From Alphaproteobacteria bacterium (GTDB lineage: Bacteria; Pseudomonadota; Alphaproteobacteria; Micropepsales; Micropepsaceae), in the NCBI GenBank assembly GCA_028871795.1, contig JAGWMG010000005.1:186001-250000 (forward strand): a stretch of 64,000 nucleotides of DNA, read 5' to 3'. The notes under the pieces were generated by a model. That model saw nothing but the letters and a program-made list of their open reading frames with translations, ran no database searches and was not told the origin of the DNA. This document shows positions 46,409 through 56,442 of the stretch, piece by piece (position 1 is the first letter of the stretch; each line of letters opens with the position of its first letter). A program made the position numbers and the translations under genes.

Positions 46409-46634
46409 CGATTTCGCTCCATCATGCATAGTTTCAACGCGCGCTAAGCCCCTAACCCCAAAGGGGAATTCAATTCTTAGCCCGCCTAGGGGCAGTTTCC
46501 CGAAAGATATCGGCTTCCGCAACGACTTTCTTGAACGCCTATAGGCGCAACCGGGCGTCAACGTACCGCCGTTTGTGTCGGGCGGGGTTTGCTATAGAGA
46601 TGAAGTCAATTCTTGGCCAGTGGGTATCGTGGAC
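46409..46634. promoter_or_regulatory. divergent promoter region ispH-hpnH / ispA-hpnM
   Basis: This 226-base gap lies between divergent isoprenoid genes. It contains the self-complementary CCCCAAAGGGG and a C/G-rich pair (CCCCTAA near 46449 and CTAGGGGC near 46488). No operator can be named. Confidence 0.35.
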
Positions 46635-47570
46635 ATGACTGGATCGCCAGGCGGTGCGCCTCCTATGCGGAATCAAGCGCAATCGCCGCACCTCTCGCAG
46701 GCCATGGCGCACGCTGCCAAGGCCGTCGAAGAAGTTCTGGAGCAGGTGTTGCCTAAACCGCACGGCCTGCATGGCCGCGTCCACGAAGCGATGCGTTACG
46801 CCACGTTCGCGGGCGGCAAGCGGCTGAGGCCGTTTCTGGTCGTGCAAAGCGCCGGCCTGTTCGCGGTTAACCCTGAAAACGTCTTGCGCACGGCCGCCGC
46901 GATCGAAGTGCTTCACACCTATTCGCTGGTCCACGACGATTTGCCCTGCATGGACGACGATGCCTTGAGGCGCGGCCGGCCGACCGCCCATATCGCCTTC
47001 GACGAAGCCACGGCGGTTCTGGCGGGTGACGCCCTTCTGACCATCGCCTTCGAGATTCTCGCCGCGGCGGAAACCCATCCGTCGGCAGAGGTCCGCTGCC
47101 GCCTGGTGACGCGTCTGGCGCAAGCTGCCGGCAGCAACGGCATGATCGGCGGCCAGATGATCGACATGCGCGCGCCCGACAGCGCTTTTGGTGCGGACGA
47201 GGTGATGCTCCTGCAAAGGTTGAAAACCGGCCAGCTTTTCGAGTTCGCCTGTGAGGCCGGTCCGATCCTGGCCGAAGCAGGAAGCGACCATCAGAATCGC
47301 CTGCGCGCCTATGCCCGCGACATGGGCCTGGTCTTTCAGATTACCGACGATCTCCTCGATGTCACCGGCACGGCGGAAAAGACGGGTAAGGCGGTCGGCA
47401 AAGACAAGGATCGCGGCAAGGCCACTCTGGTTTCGATCCATGGCGTCGAGGACGCGCGCGCCGAAGCGGGGAAGATCGCAAGACGCGCCGTTGCCGCGCT
47501 CGACGCTTACGGAATGGAAGCGGACGCGCTGCGCGCCCTACCGCCGTTCCTGATCGACCGGGAATCATGA
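46635..47570 (+). CDS. ispA: polyprenyl synthetase, farnesyl diphosphate synthase type
   Basis: The enzyme condenses IPP with DMAPP/GPP; the product is most likely FPP for HpnD. It has 311 residues from ATG 46635. The first aspartate motif is DDLPCMD, with the two-residue insertion typical of bacterial FPP synthases and Tyr five residues before it (YSLVHDD). The second is DDLLD in [24 protein letters not shown] binds IPP. Longer GGPP synthesis cannot be excluded by eye. hpnM follows after 79 bases. Confidence 0.9.
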   Translation: MTGSPGGAPPMRNQAQSPHLSQAMAHAAKAVEEVLEQVLPKPHGLHGRVHEAMRYATFAGGKRLRPFLVVQSAGLFAVNPENVLRTAAAIEVLHTYSLVHDDLPCMDDDALRRGRPTAHIAFDEATAVLAGDALLTIAFEILAAAETHPSAEVRCRLVTRLAQAAGSNGMIGGQMIDMRAPDSAFGADEVMLLQRLKTGQLFEFACEAGPILAEAGSDHQNRLRAYARDMGLVFQITDDLLDVTGTAEKTGKAVGKDKDRGKATLVSIHGVEDARAEAGKIARRAVAALDAYGMEADALRALPPFLIDRES

Positions 47571-47649
47571 TGGCGCTTCCTCATAATTTTGACATAGATA
47601 TTGTGGACCCTTGCCTCCTTCGGAGGCGCTTCAGCCTTAGAGGACGACT

Positions 47650-48270
47650 ATGAGATCTGATGGAATCCGGGCGCTGTCGCTGGCGACGGCAATCGTGGTG
47701 GCGGCGTTGTCCGCGCCGGCGGCAAAGGCGCAGACTCCCGATCCGGCGGTGCAGCAGGTGCAGACGTTCTACGACGCCTTGCTCGATTCGATGAAGCACG
47801 CCAAGGAACTCGGGCTGAAAGGGCGCTACGACAAGCTGAATCCCGTCATCGAGCAGACCTTCGATTTTCCCGACATGGTGAAGCTCGCGGTCGGTCCCGG
47901 TTGGGCCACGACGTCGCCGGCGGAACAACAGGCGCTGCTCACGGCGTTCGAACGCATGACCGTCGCCAACTACGCGAGCAACTTCAACGGTTACGACGGC
48001 GAGAAGTTCGTCGTCGCGCCGACGACGACACCGCGCGGAACCGACCGCGTGGTGCAGTCGAAGCTGATTGCCAAAGACCAGACGGTTCCCTTTGGCTATC
48101 GTATGCGCCAGAGCGGCGGAACCTGGAAGATCCTGGACATCTATCTCAACGGCTATGTCAGCCAGCTCGCGACCCAGCGCTCGGATTTCGGCGCCACGCT
48201 GGCGGCCGGCGGTCCCTCCGCTCTGGTGAAAAAGATCAATGCCTTGACGGATAAGTTGTTGGGCGGCTGA
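47650..48270 (+). CDS. hpnM: hopanoid-associated MlaC/Ttg2D-like periplasmic protein HpnM
   Basis: This secreted protein has 206 residues. The signal peptide is about 1-28, cut after AKA. The mature part matches the toluene-tolerance Ttg2/MlaC family: VQTFYDALLDSMKHAKELGLKGRYDKLNPVIEQTFDFPDMVKLAVG, RMTVANYASNFNGYDGEKF and GGTWKILDIYLNGYVSQLATQRSDF. MlaC proteins shuttle lipids across the periplasm, so HpnM may carry hopanoids (inference). A small hairpin (GCCTCC/GGAGGC, 47613-47627) lies just before it. Its 3' end overlaps convergent hpnN by 35 bases. Confidence 0.92.
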   Translation: MRSDGIRALSLATAIVVAALSAPAAKAQTPDPAVQQVQTFYDALLDSMKHAKELGLKGRYDKLNPVIEQTFDFPDMVKLAVGPGWATTSPAEQQALLTAFERMTVANYASNFNGYDGEKFVVAPTTTPRGTDRVVQSKLIAKDQTVPFGYRMRQSGGTWKILDIYLNGYVSQLATQRSDFGATLAAGGPSALVKKINALTDKLLGG

Positions 48271-50875
48271 CTGTCTCCGCTGGCGGCGGGCCCAACAGCG
48301 CCGGCAGGAAGAACAGCGTCGTCAGCAGCGTCCAGGCTAGCGAGATGATGAGAAGCTCGCCCATGCTGGCCGTCCCCGGATGGCTCGAGAGCCACAGCGA
48401 GCCGAAGCCGGAGGCCGTCGTCATGGCGCTGAAGATCACGGCCCGTGTCAGACTCGACTGCAGCAGCGCGCGCGCCCCCGCGCGCCAGGCGACTACGTAA
48501 TAGATGTTGAATGCCACGCCGATGCCGAACAGCAGCGGCAGCGCGATGATGTTGGCAAAGTTGAGCTGAAGTCCGAACACGCAGCAGGTCGCCAGCGTCA
48601 GCACTGCCGTGAGGACCAGCGGCACGATCGTCATAATGACATCGCGCTCGCGCCGCAGCACCGCTACCAGCAGGATGGTGATGACCAGGAACGACCAGAA
48701 GCCGGCTTCGGTGAAGGCGCCGACGATGGTTTGCCCCGATTCCTGGATCGTGATCGGCGTGCCGGTCGCCTCCGGCGTGACCGCGAGCACCGCCTTGCTG
48801 AAGCGCTTGAGCGACTTGTTGTCGTTGGCATTGGTCTTGGGGAACACCTGCAGGCGCGCGGTTCCGTCCTTGGCCACCCATTCGGCGAGCAGATCGGGCG
48901 GCATCGTCTTGAGACTCACCGGCCCGGCCTGCAGGGCGTTGCGCAGTTCGCTGAGCAAGGTATTCAGCCCCGGAACCAGCGCGTTCGCGGCAGCCAGCCG
49001 CCTATCCCGCGGTCCGGCTGCGAGCGTTTCCATCACCTGTGCCAGCCTGCGCGCGTCCGCGGCCGCTTGCTTCTCCGTGGCGCGCTGCCTCTTCTTCGCG
49101 GATTGGGCGTCGGCGGCTTGGCGGAGCGCTTTGGCCGCGGCCTTCAGACTGGTCACGATCTGCTCGTCGTTTGGCGCCGGCTTGACGTCGAACGGATTGA
49201 GCGCCGCGTCCAGCAGGAACGCCGTATCCGAGATCATCGCCAGCTTCTTCGGCTGATCGTCGGGCACGAAACTCTTGAGCGTCAGCACCTGGCCGATGAG
49301 CGGGCTTTGCTGCAGCTTCTCGGCCAGCTTATCGGTTGCGTCGAGCGAGGGCGCCAGCACGTCGATGGTGTTGGGCGAGGTATCGGGATCCGTCATCAGG
49401 TCGAACAGCGTGGACATGGATTCGACGTGACGGCTTCTCAAATCCAGCGGATTGAAATCGAATTTGAGGAAGGGAACCGTGCCGAGAGCAGCCAGGCCCA
49501 CCAACGCGCCGGCGGTCAGGATTTTCATGCGGTGCGTGGCGACGAAACGGTCGATTGGCGCGAAGAAGGAAAATCCGACCGGCTCCCCTTCGCCGGCGGG
49601 TTTGACCAGAACGATCAGCGCGGGCAAGAGCGAAATGCTGAGCCCGAAGGCGATAATCATGCCCATGCCGGCGATAAGGCCGAGCTCGGCGACGCCGACG
49701 TAGTCGGTCGGTATGAACGAAAAGAATCCCGCCGCCGTCGCCGCTGCGGCCAGCGCCAGAGGCGTGCCGACGCGCCAGCCCGCCCGTCGCAAGGCGGCTT
49801 CGAGATCGTCTTTGCGGTGCCGCTCGGAGCGGTAGCGCACGGAGAACTGGATGGCGAAATCGACGCCCAGGCCGACGAACAAAGCCACGAACGCGATCGA
49901 GATGATGTTGAATACTCCGACGGCCAGAAGTCCCAGCGCCATCGTCAGTGACAAACCTGCACCCAATGTCGCGAGAATGCAGAAGATGAGGCGGAAGGAA
50001 CCCACCGCCATCCACAGCGACAGCGTGACGGCCAGCAGCATGGCGATGCCCATCACGTCGGCGCGCTCGGCGATGGTGGCGAATTCCTCGTCCGCCAGGG
50101 GGACCGGCCCCGTCAGACGCACGCGCACGCCCCTGTCGGGCGTCAGCGCCAGCGCGCGCGCGACCTGCCGGATCGCCGAACTCGCAGGCGCGCCGGGCGA
50201 GAGCGCGTTGTAATCGAGCTTGGGCTGCACCTCGATGAAGGTGCGCAGCCGTTGGCCGCCGGTGTTGCCGGTGAAAAGCGTCCGCCAGGACAGGAAGGCG
50301 CTCTGTCCCTGTGCGGTTTTTTCCAGCGTGTCGGCAAAGGCGGCCATCGGGCGGTCTATGTCGGAAAGCTTGGCCTGGCCGTGGGCGATCCCCATCAGCG
50401 CGGTCGAGAGGCTGTCCATGACGCCGCGCAGGGAAGGATCGGCGGCGAGCGCGCCCAGGAACGGTTGCGCCTTGACGAGGCTTTGCGTCGTTTCGCGCAC
50501 CTCCTGCTCCGACAGGAACAACAGGCCGTTGCGCTCGAAGAACTCCCCGCCGTCGGGACGGCGCACCGCGGGGAACATCGTTCTGTTCTCGGCGAGCTTG
50601 GCGGCGAGCAAGTCGGCCGCTCCGTTGGCGCGCTCGGCGGTGGCTCCGTCGATCACGACAAGGATGAGGTTGTTGCGCTGGGGGAACAGGCGGTCGAAGC
50701 GTATCTGCTGCTTTCGCCATGCCAGTTTGGCGGAGATCAGCGTCTCGCTGTTGGTGTTCATGGCAAAATGATTCGCCGTGTACAGCCAGGAGGCCGACGT
50801 CGCCAGAACGGCCGCCGCGATGACGGCGCGCGCGTGGCGGCAGCAGAAGGCGACAATCATTTCGATGCTAGACAT
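48236..50875 (-). CDS. hpnN: hopanoid transporter HpnN (RND superfamily)
   Basis: HpnN is the inner-membrane RND-family pump required for hopanoid delivery to the outer membrane in Rhodopseudomonas. It has 879 residues: a first helix at about 14-34, a large periplasmic loop, helices 2-6 (e.g. VMGIAMLLAVTLSLWMAVGSF, FVGLGVDFAIQFSVRYRSERH), a second loop containing an alanine/lysine-rich coiled stretch (QSAKKRQRATEKQAAADAR), then helices 8-12. The two-fold RND architecture is clear. It is the downstream partner of mlaA on the same strand, 32 bases apart. Confidence 0.93.
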   Translation of the reverse strand: MSSIEMIVAFCCRHARAVIAAAVLATSASWLYTANHFAMNTNSETLISAKLAWRKQQIRFDRLFPQRNNLILVVIDGATAERANGAADLLAAKLAENRTMFPAVRRPDGGEFFERNGLLFLSEQEVRETTQSLVKAQPFLGALAADPSLRGVMDSLSTALMGIAHGQAKLSDIDRPMAAFADTLEKTAQGQSAFLSWRTLFTGNTGGQRLRTFIEVQPKLDYNALSPGAPASSAIRQVARALALTPDRGVRVRLTGPVPLADEEFATIAERADVMGIAMLLAVTLSLWMAVGSFRLIFCILATLGAGLSLTMALGLLAVGVFNIISIAFVALFVGLGVDFAIQFSVRYRSERHRKDDLEAALRRAGWRVGTPLALAAAATAAGFFSFIPTDYVGVAELGLIAGMGMIIAFGLSISLLPALIVLVKPAGEGEPVGFSFFAPIDRFVATHRMKILTAGALVGLAALGTVPFLKFDFNPLDLRSRHVESMSTLFDLMTDPDTSPNTIDVLAPSLDATDKLAEKLQQSPLIGQVLTLKSFVPDDQPKKLAMISDTAFLLDAALNPFDVKPAPNDEQIVTSLKAAAKALRQAADAQSAKKRQRATEKQAAADARRLAQVMETLAAGPRDRRLAAANALVPGLNTLLSELRNALQAGPVSLKTMPPDLLAEWVAKDGTARLQVFPKTNANDNKSLKRFSKAVLAVTPEATGTPITIQESGQTIVGAFTEAGFWSFLVITILLVAVLRRERDVIMTIVPLVLTAVLTLATCCVFGLQLNFANIIALPLLFGIGVAFNIYYVVAWRAGARALLQSSLTRAVIFSAMTTASGFGSLWLSSHPGTASMGELLIISLAWTLLTTLFFLPALLGPPPAETVSRPTTYPSRH

Positions 50876-50907
50876 GGAATGCCCCGGCGCCGGACGGCCG
50901 TGCGATA

Positions 50908-51630
50908 CTATTGCTTCAGGGTGTCGGGCGCGACGTCGATGTTGTTGATGTCATGGTTGCGCCTTTGCACATACATGCTGCGCATGGCGGCGTAATAGTC
51001 GATGGAGTTCCGCTCGACATCGCGCAGCGCCCCGATGCTGCGCGAACGCTGGTCGACCACCTTGAGCAGGTTCTCGCCGAGCGACACGTAAAGCTTGCCA
51101 TCGTAAGTGACGTAACCCAGCGGATTGAAGTAATGGTCGACGAGAATCCTGCCGGCCAAGTCGCGCGGCAGGGTCGAGCCGAGAAGCGGCAGCACCAGAT
51201 AGGGCCCGCCCGGCACGCCATAAACCGCCAGGGTCTGGCCGAAGTCCTCGTCGTGTTCGGGAAGGCCCATCCCGGACGCGGGGTCCATGACGCCCAGAAT
51301 GCCGATCGTCGTGTTGACGCCGAAGCGGCCGACCGCGTCGCCGGCTCGTGTCGCCTCGCCTTGCAATACGTCGTTGGCGAAGGTGACCGGCAATGTCAGG
51401 TTGGAGAGGAAATTGTGCACTCCGTTGCGGGCGGCATCGGGCACGGCCGACTTGTAATAACTCGCCGCCGGCAGCGCGGCGTGCTTGTCGAGGGTGTGAT
51501 TGAACGCGAAGACTTGGCGATTGACGGGTTCGAAGGGGTCCCAGACGGAATCATCATAGTTGCCGCTGCTTGCGCAGCCGCCCAGCAACAGGGTAACAAC
51601 CATCGCGGCCCAAAATGAGCGTAGCGTCAC
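50908..51630 (-). CDS. mlaA: MlaA/VacJ family outer-membrane lipoprotein (hpn-linked copy)
   Basis: The protein has 240 residues with a lipobox LLGGC (lipidated Cys about 19). The MlaA core DPFEPVNRQVFAFNHTLD, LTLPVTFANDVLQGEATRAGD, DFGQTLAVYGVPGGPYLVLPLLGSTLPRD and DVERNSIDYYAAMRSMY is complete. MlaA forms an outer-membrane ring that removes phospholipids from the outer leaflet. GTG 51630 was chosen over an internal ATG because it gives a proper lipoprotein signal. Directly upstream of hpnN, it suggests a joined hopanoid/lipid transport unit. A paralogue lies at 57178-57900. Confidence 0.93.
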   Translation of the reverse strand: MTLRSFWAAMVVTLLLGGCASSGNYDDSVWDPFEPVNRQVFAFNHTLDKHAALPAASYYKSAVPDAARNGVHNFLSNLTLPVTFANDVLQGEATRAGDAVGRFGVNTTIGILGVMDPASGMGLPEHDEDFGQTLAVYGVPGGPYLVLPLLGSTLPRDLAGRILVDHYFNPLGYVTYDGKLYVSLGENLLKVVDQRSRSIGALRDVERNSIDYYAAMRSMYVQRRNHDINNIDVAPDTLKQ

Positions 51631-51730
51631 GTTCGATCACCCCACCAACAGCGGGAACGATACAGAGAGTCGCAGGGGTGCGTCCAATCCTCATTTTCCA
51701 CCAGAAGAACAGAGGTTTACGTAGCGGTCG

Positions 51731-53260
51731 CTACATCACGGCGCCGATGTGCCAGGGCACGAACTCCAGGTCGCCGTAGCCCAGCTCCTCGCTTTTGGTC
51801 TTCTTGCCGGATGCAACGTCCAGCATGGTGTCGAGGATTTCCGCGCCCTTTTCCGCCACGCTGGCCTCGCCCGTTGCGATCGTCCCGCAGTTGATGTCCA
51901 TGTCGTCCGCCATGCGCCGGTAGATGTCGCTGTTGGTGGCGAGCTTGATGGACGGCGAAGGCTTGCAGCCATAGGCCGAGCCGCGTCCGGTGGTGAAGGC
52001 GAGCAGGTTGGCGCCCGAGGCGACCTGTCCGGTGGCGGAGCAGGGGTCGAGGCCCGGGCTGTCCATGAACACGAGTCCGTGCGTCTTCACCGGTTTGGCA
52101 TACTCGAACACGTCCATCAGCGGCGAAGTTCCTCCCTTGGCGACCGCGCCCAGCGATTTTTCCAGGATGGTCGTCAGTCCGCCGGCCTTGTTGCCGGGCG
52201 TCGGGTTGTTGTTCATCTCCATGTTGTTGATGGCGGTGTAGTTTTCCCACCATTTGATGCGCCCGCGCAGCGTCTCGACCAGATCCGGCGAAGCGGCGCG
52301 CGCGTAAAGCAGATGTTCGGCGCCGTAGATTTCCGGCGTCTCCGACAAGATGACGGTGCCGCCCAGCGCCACCAGCCTGTCCGACGCGTTGCCCAGCGCG
52401 GGGTTGGCGGTGACGCCCGACCACGCGTCCGAGCCGCCGCATTGCAGGCCGACGACCAGCGCGCTCGCCGGCTGCTCGCTGCGCTCGGCGCGATTGACCT
52501 CGGGCAACATCGTCTTCAGGCGTTGCAGTCCTTCGGCGACGGCCTTTCTGGTGCCGCCGGCGTCCTGGATGTTGTAGGCCTGGAAACGCGGACCTTCGCT
52601 GAGGCCATAGTCCTTCCGCAGGCGCGCGATCTGGATGACTTCGCAGCCCAGTCCGACCAGCAGCACCGCGCCGAAATTCGGATTGGCGGCGGTCCCCCAC
52701 AACGTGCGCACCAGCAGATCGTAATTCTCGCCGGAGCCGGCCATGCCGCAGCCGCTCGTATGGGTGATGGGAACGATGCCGTCGATGTTGGGATAGTCGC
52801 GCAGCAGGCCGCTCTTCTCGGCGGCTGCGGCGATGAAGCGGGCGACCGAGGCCGAGCAGTTCACGCTGGTCAGCACGGCGACATAGTTGCGCGTGCCGAC
52901 GCGTCCGTCGTCGCGCCGGTATCCCATGAACATGCGCGGCGCTTCGCTGGCGCGGAAGACGGACCGCGTCTCGGCTTTGGAGCGCAGATCCGAGGTGACG
53001 ACGTTGTGCACATGCACATGCGTGCCCGGTGCGATGTCCTGTGTCGCCACGCCGATCACCTGGCCATATTTGCGCACAGGCTCGCCCGCGGCAATGGCGC
53101 GCGTGGCGATCTTGTGGCCGAAGGGAATGGCATCGAGCATCGTGAGCTTCTCTGGCGCGATCTTCGTGCCGGCGGGGAGCGAGCGGGCGGCGACGACCAC
53201 ATTGTCGCTGGGATGGAGACGGATGACACCGGTGTCTAGAAGTGCGCTCCGATCCGCCAC
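51731..53260 (-). CDS. uxaA: altronate dehydratase
   Basis: The enzyme dehydrates D-altronate (from galacturonate) to KDG. From GTG 53260, with GGGAG 8 nt upstream, it has 509 residues. An N-terminal SAF domain (about 1-100: RLHPSDNVVVAARSLPAGT) is followed by the galactarate/altronate dehydratase domain with GYRRDDGRVGTRNYVAVLTSVNCSASV, HTSGCGM, LQCGGSDAWSGVTANPALG, NNPTPGNKAGGLTTI and TTGRGSAYGCKPSPSIK. It stands alone, away from other uronate genes, but carries a LacI-type operator at its 5' end. A TTG at 53308 would lengthen it by 16 residues. Confidence 0.93.
   Translation of the reverse strand: MADRSALLDTGVIRLHPSDNVVVAARSLPAGTKIAPEKLTMLDAIPFGHKIATRAIAAGEPVRKYGQVIGVATQDIAPGTHVHVHNVVTSDLRSKAETRSVFRASEAPRMFMGYRRDDGRVGTRNYVAVLTSVNCSASVARFIAAAAEKSGLLRDYPNIDGIVPITHTSGCGMAGSGENYDLLVRTLWGTAANPNFGAVLLVGLGCEVIQIARLRKDYGLSEGPRFQAYNIQDAGGTRKAVAEGLQRLKTMLPEVNRAERSEQPASALVVGLQCGGSDAWSGVTANPALGNASDRLVALGGTVILSETPEIYGAEHLLYARAASPDLVETLRGRIKWWENYTAINNMEMNNNPTPGNKAGGLTTILEKSLGAVAKGGTSPLMDVFEYAKPVKTHGLVFMDSPGLDPCSATGQVASGANLLAFTTGRGSAYGCKPSPSIKLATNSDIYRRMADDMDINCGTIATGEASVAEKGAEILDTMLDVASGKKTKSEELGYGDLEFVPWHIGAVM
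53224..53237 (-). promoter_or_regulatory. LacI-type operator inside the 5' end of uxaA
   Basis: TGACACCGGTGTCT differs from the perfect palindrome upstream of the TonB receptor at only the last base. It lies 24-37 bases into the uxaA coding sequence. It may act by blocking early elongation or polymerase clearance. Part of it encodes Asp-Thr-Gly-Val, so chance is possible. Confidence 0.5.
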
Positions 53261-53523
53261 GATGAGAACTCCCGTAATTTTTGCTAGGTCGGGGCATTGT
53301 AGGGCCAAATCCGGCGCTGGGAAATGCGGATGACCTCAAATCTGAAATCTACGGAATGGGTCCGAAGCACGCGGAGCCACAGAATGTAGGCTCGAAGCCC
53401 GATGATGCTCTGCCAGAATGACTAGAATTGTTTTCGGTAATGTTGCCGCGATGTCACGGGAAACCCAAGGAATCCTTTGAGTTTTGCGCCTACGATCTGC
53501 TAAATTAATGGCGGTAATCTAGG

Positions 53524-54675
53524 ATGAATCTAAAGTACTTTGGTGCCATGAGGGGCCTGAACCGCGCGCTGGTTGTCGTCGCGGGCGTTGTCGTGTCCAT
53601 CGCGACCGCCTTGCCGTCGCTCGCGCTCGAGTTGGCCGACGCACCAAAGGTAACCGCTGTCACGGCACCGGCCACGCGCCTTGCAGACTATTCGTTCAAG
53701 CTCGATCTGCCGGCGCTGATGCCGGGGCTTTCCTCTGGCCCGCAGGATCTTTCGCGTTACGCCACGAACGAAGTCGCCAGCGAGTTCGTGGTGTTCGACG
53801 GCGTCAGTCTCATTGCCGGGTTCAACGTCGACATGGCGCGTATGCTCGACCGCTACGCGCCGACCGCCAACGCCTATAACGGGCTTTTCACTTCCGCTTC
53901 GGCGGTGGGTTCGCCGTTTGTGTCGTTGTCGAGCGGCGGATCGTTCATCGGCGCGAGTGCGGCGCTCGCCGACGGTCTGCGCCTCAGCTTCGGTCAGGCA
54001 TCCAGCAGGCCTGGTCTTAATCCGTATTTGCTGACGCCGCGTCTGGCTTTGGCCGGCCTCGGCGGCGCCGGCCTTCCCTACGATGCGCGCAGCACGGATT
54101 CGCTGGTTGCCGGCGTGTCGTGGAATTTCGCGAAATGGGGCGGGCTCGACTTTACGGCATCGCAGACGACGGAACGCGGCGGCGCCTTGGGCGCAAGCAA
54201 TTCTGCGATCGACACCGCACGGACTTCCGCCCTCGGCCTCTCGGCACATTTGGGCTTCGGCGGGGGATGGGTGACGACGGCATCGTACAGCGACGGCACC
54301 ACCCAGCTCGATCTGCGGCCTGGCGCCTCGACCGTCGGCGCGGAGTCGGAATTGCACCTGCACTCCTATGGCATCGCCATAGCCAAGCAGGGCCTGTTCG
54401 GCCGCAACGATGCGCTCGGCGTGGCGTTCTCGCGTCCCGCGCCGAACTACGACGAGGGCACGTTTGCGACCAGCAATTCGGGCGACATGCAGTTTTTCGG
54501 CCGCGACAAGCTGTTCGCGGGCGCGGCGCCGGAAACCGATTTCGAGCTCGGCTACATGACCAAGTTCTTCGGCAATTCCGTCGCCCTGCAGGCCAACGCC
54601 GCCTACCAGACGAATTTCGGCGGCCAGACCGGCAACCAGTTCTCGCTGCTGAGCCGGGCGAAGATCAAGTTCTGA
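53524..54675 (+). CDS. predicted outer-membrane beta-barrel protein, unknown function
   Basis: I do not recognise a named family. The protein has 383 residues, with a signal peptide about 1-35 (hydrophobic ALVVVAGVVVSIATALP, then SLALE). From about residue 110 the sequence shows amphipathic, glycine/serine-rich strands alternating with turns (VAGVSWNFAKWGGLDFTASQT, SALGLSAHLGFGGGWVTTASYSDG, NSVALQANAAYQTNFGG), and it ends in AKIKF with a terminal phenylalanine, the barrel-assembly signal. It resembles the barrel portion of autotransporter-like proteins without a passenger. Neighbours give no clue; the 263-base gap before it has no gene. Confidence 0.65.
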   Translation: MNLKYFGAMRGLNRALVVVAGVVVSIATALPSLALELADAPKVTAVTAPATRLADYSFKLDLPALMPGLSSGPQDLSRYATNEVASEFVVFDGVSLIAGFNVDMARMLDRYAPTANAYNGLFTSASAVGSPFVSLSSGGSFIGASAALADGLRLSFGQASSRPGLNPYLLTPRLALAGLGGAGLPYDARSTDSLVAGVSWNFAKWGGLDFTASQTTERGGALGASNSAIDTARTSALGLSAHLGFGGGWVTTASYSDGTTQLDLRPGASTVGAESELHLHSYGIAIAKQGLFGRNDALGVAFSRPAPNYDEGTFATSNSGDMQFFGRDKLFAGAAPETDFELGYMTKFFGNSVALQANAAYQTNFGGQTGNQFSLLSRAKIKF

Positions 54676-54680
54676 TCGTC

Positions 54681-54736
54681 CATGGCCGGGCTCGACCCTG
54701 CCATCCGTGACCGGGCTTGACCCGGCCACCCAGGCA
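54681..54736. repeat. REP-like palindromic repeat (CCGGGCTTGACCCGG type)
   Basis: Two related copies lie in tandem: CATGGCCGGGCTCGACCCTG (54681-54700, imperfect) and GACCGGGCTTGACCCGGCC (54709-54727, a 5-6 bp stem with loop CTTGA). Short palindromes of the form GGCCGGGCTTGACCCGGCC are widely dispersed between genes in many alphaproteobacterial genomes. Here it sits between the barrel gene and ettA and may also help end transcription. Confidence 0.65.
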
Positions 54737-54780
54737 TCTACAACCCCGACACTCCAGACGCCGCCGCAAAGGAACCGACG

Positions 54781-56439
<1,659 letters not shown>

Positions 56440-56442
56440 CGC

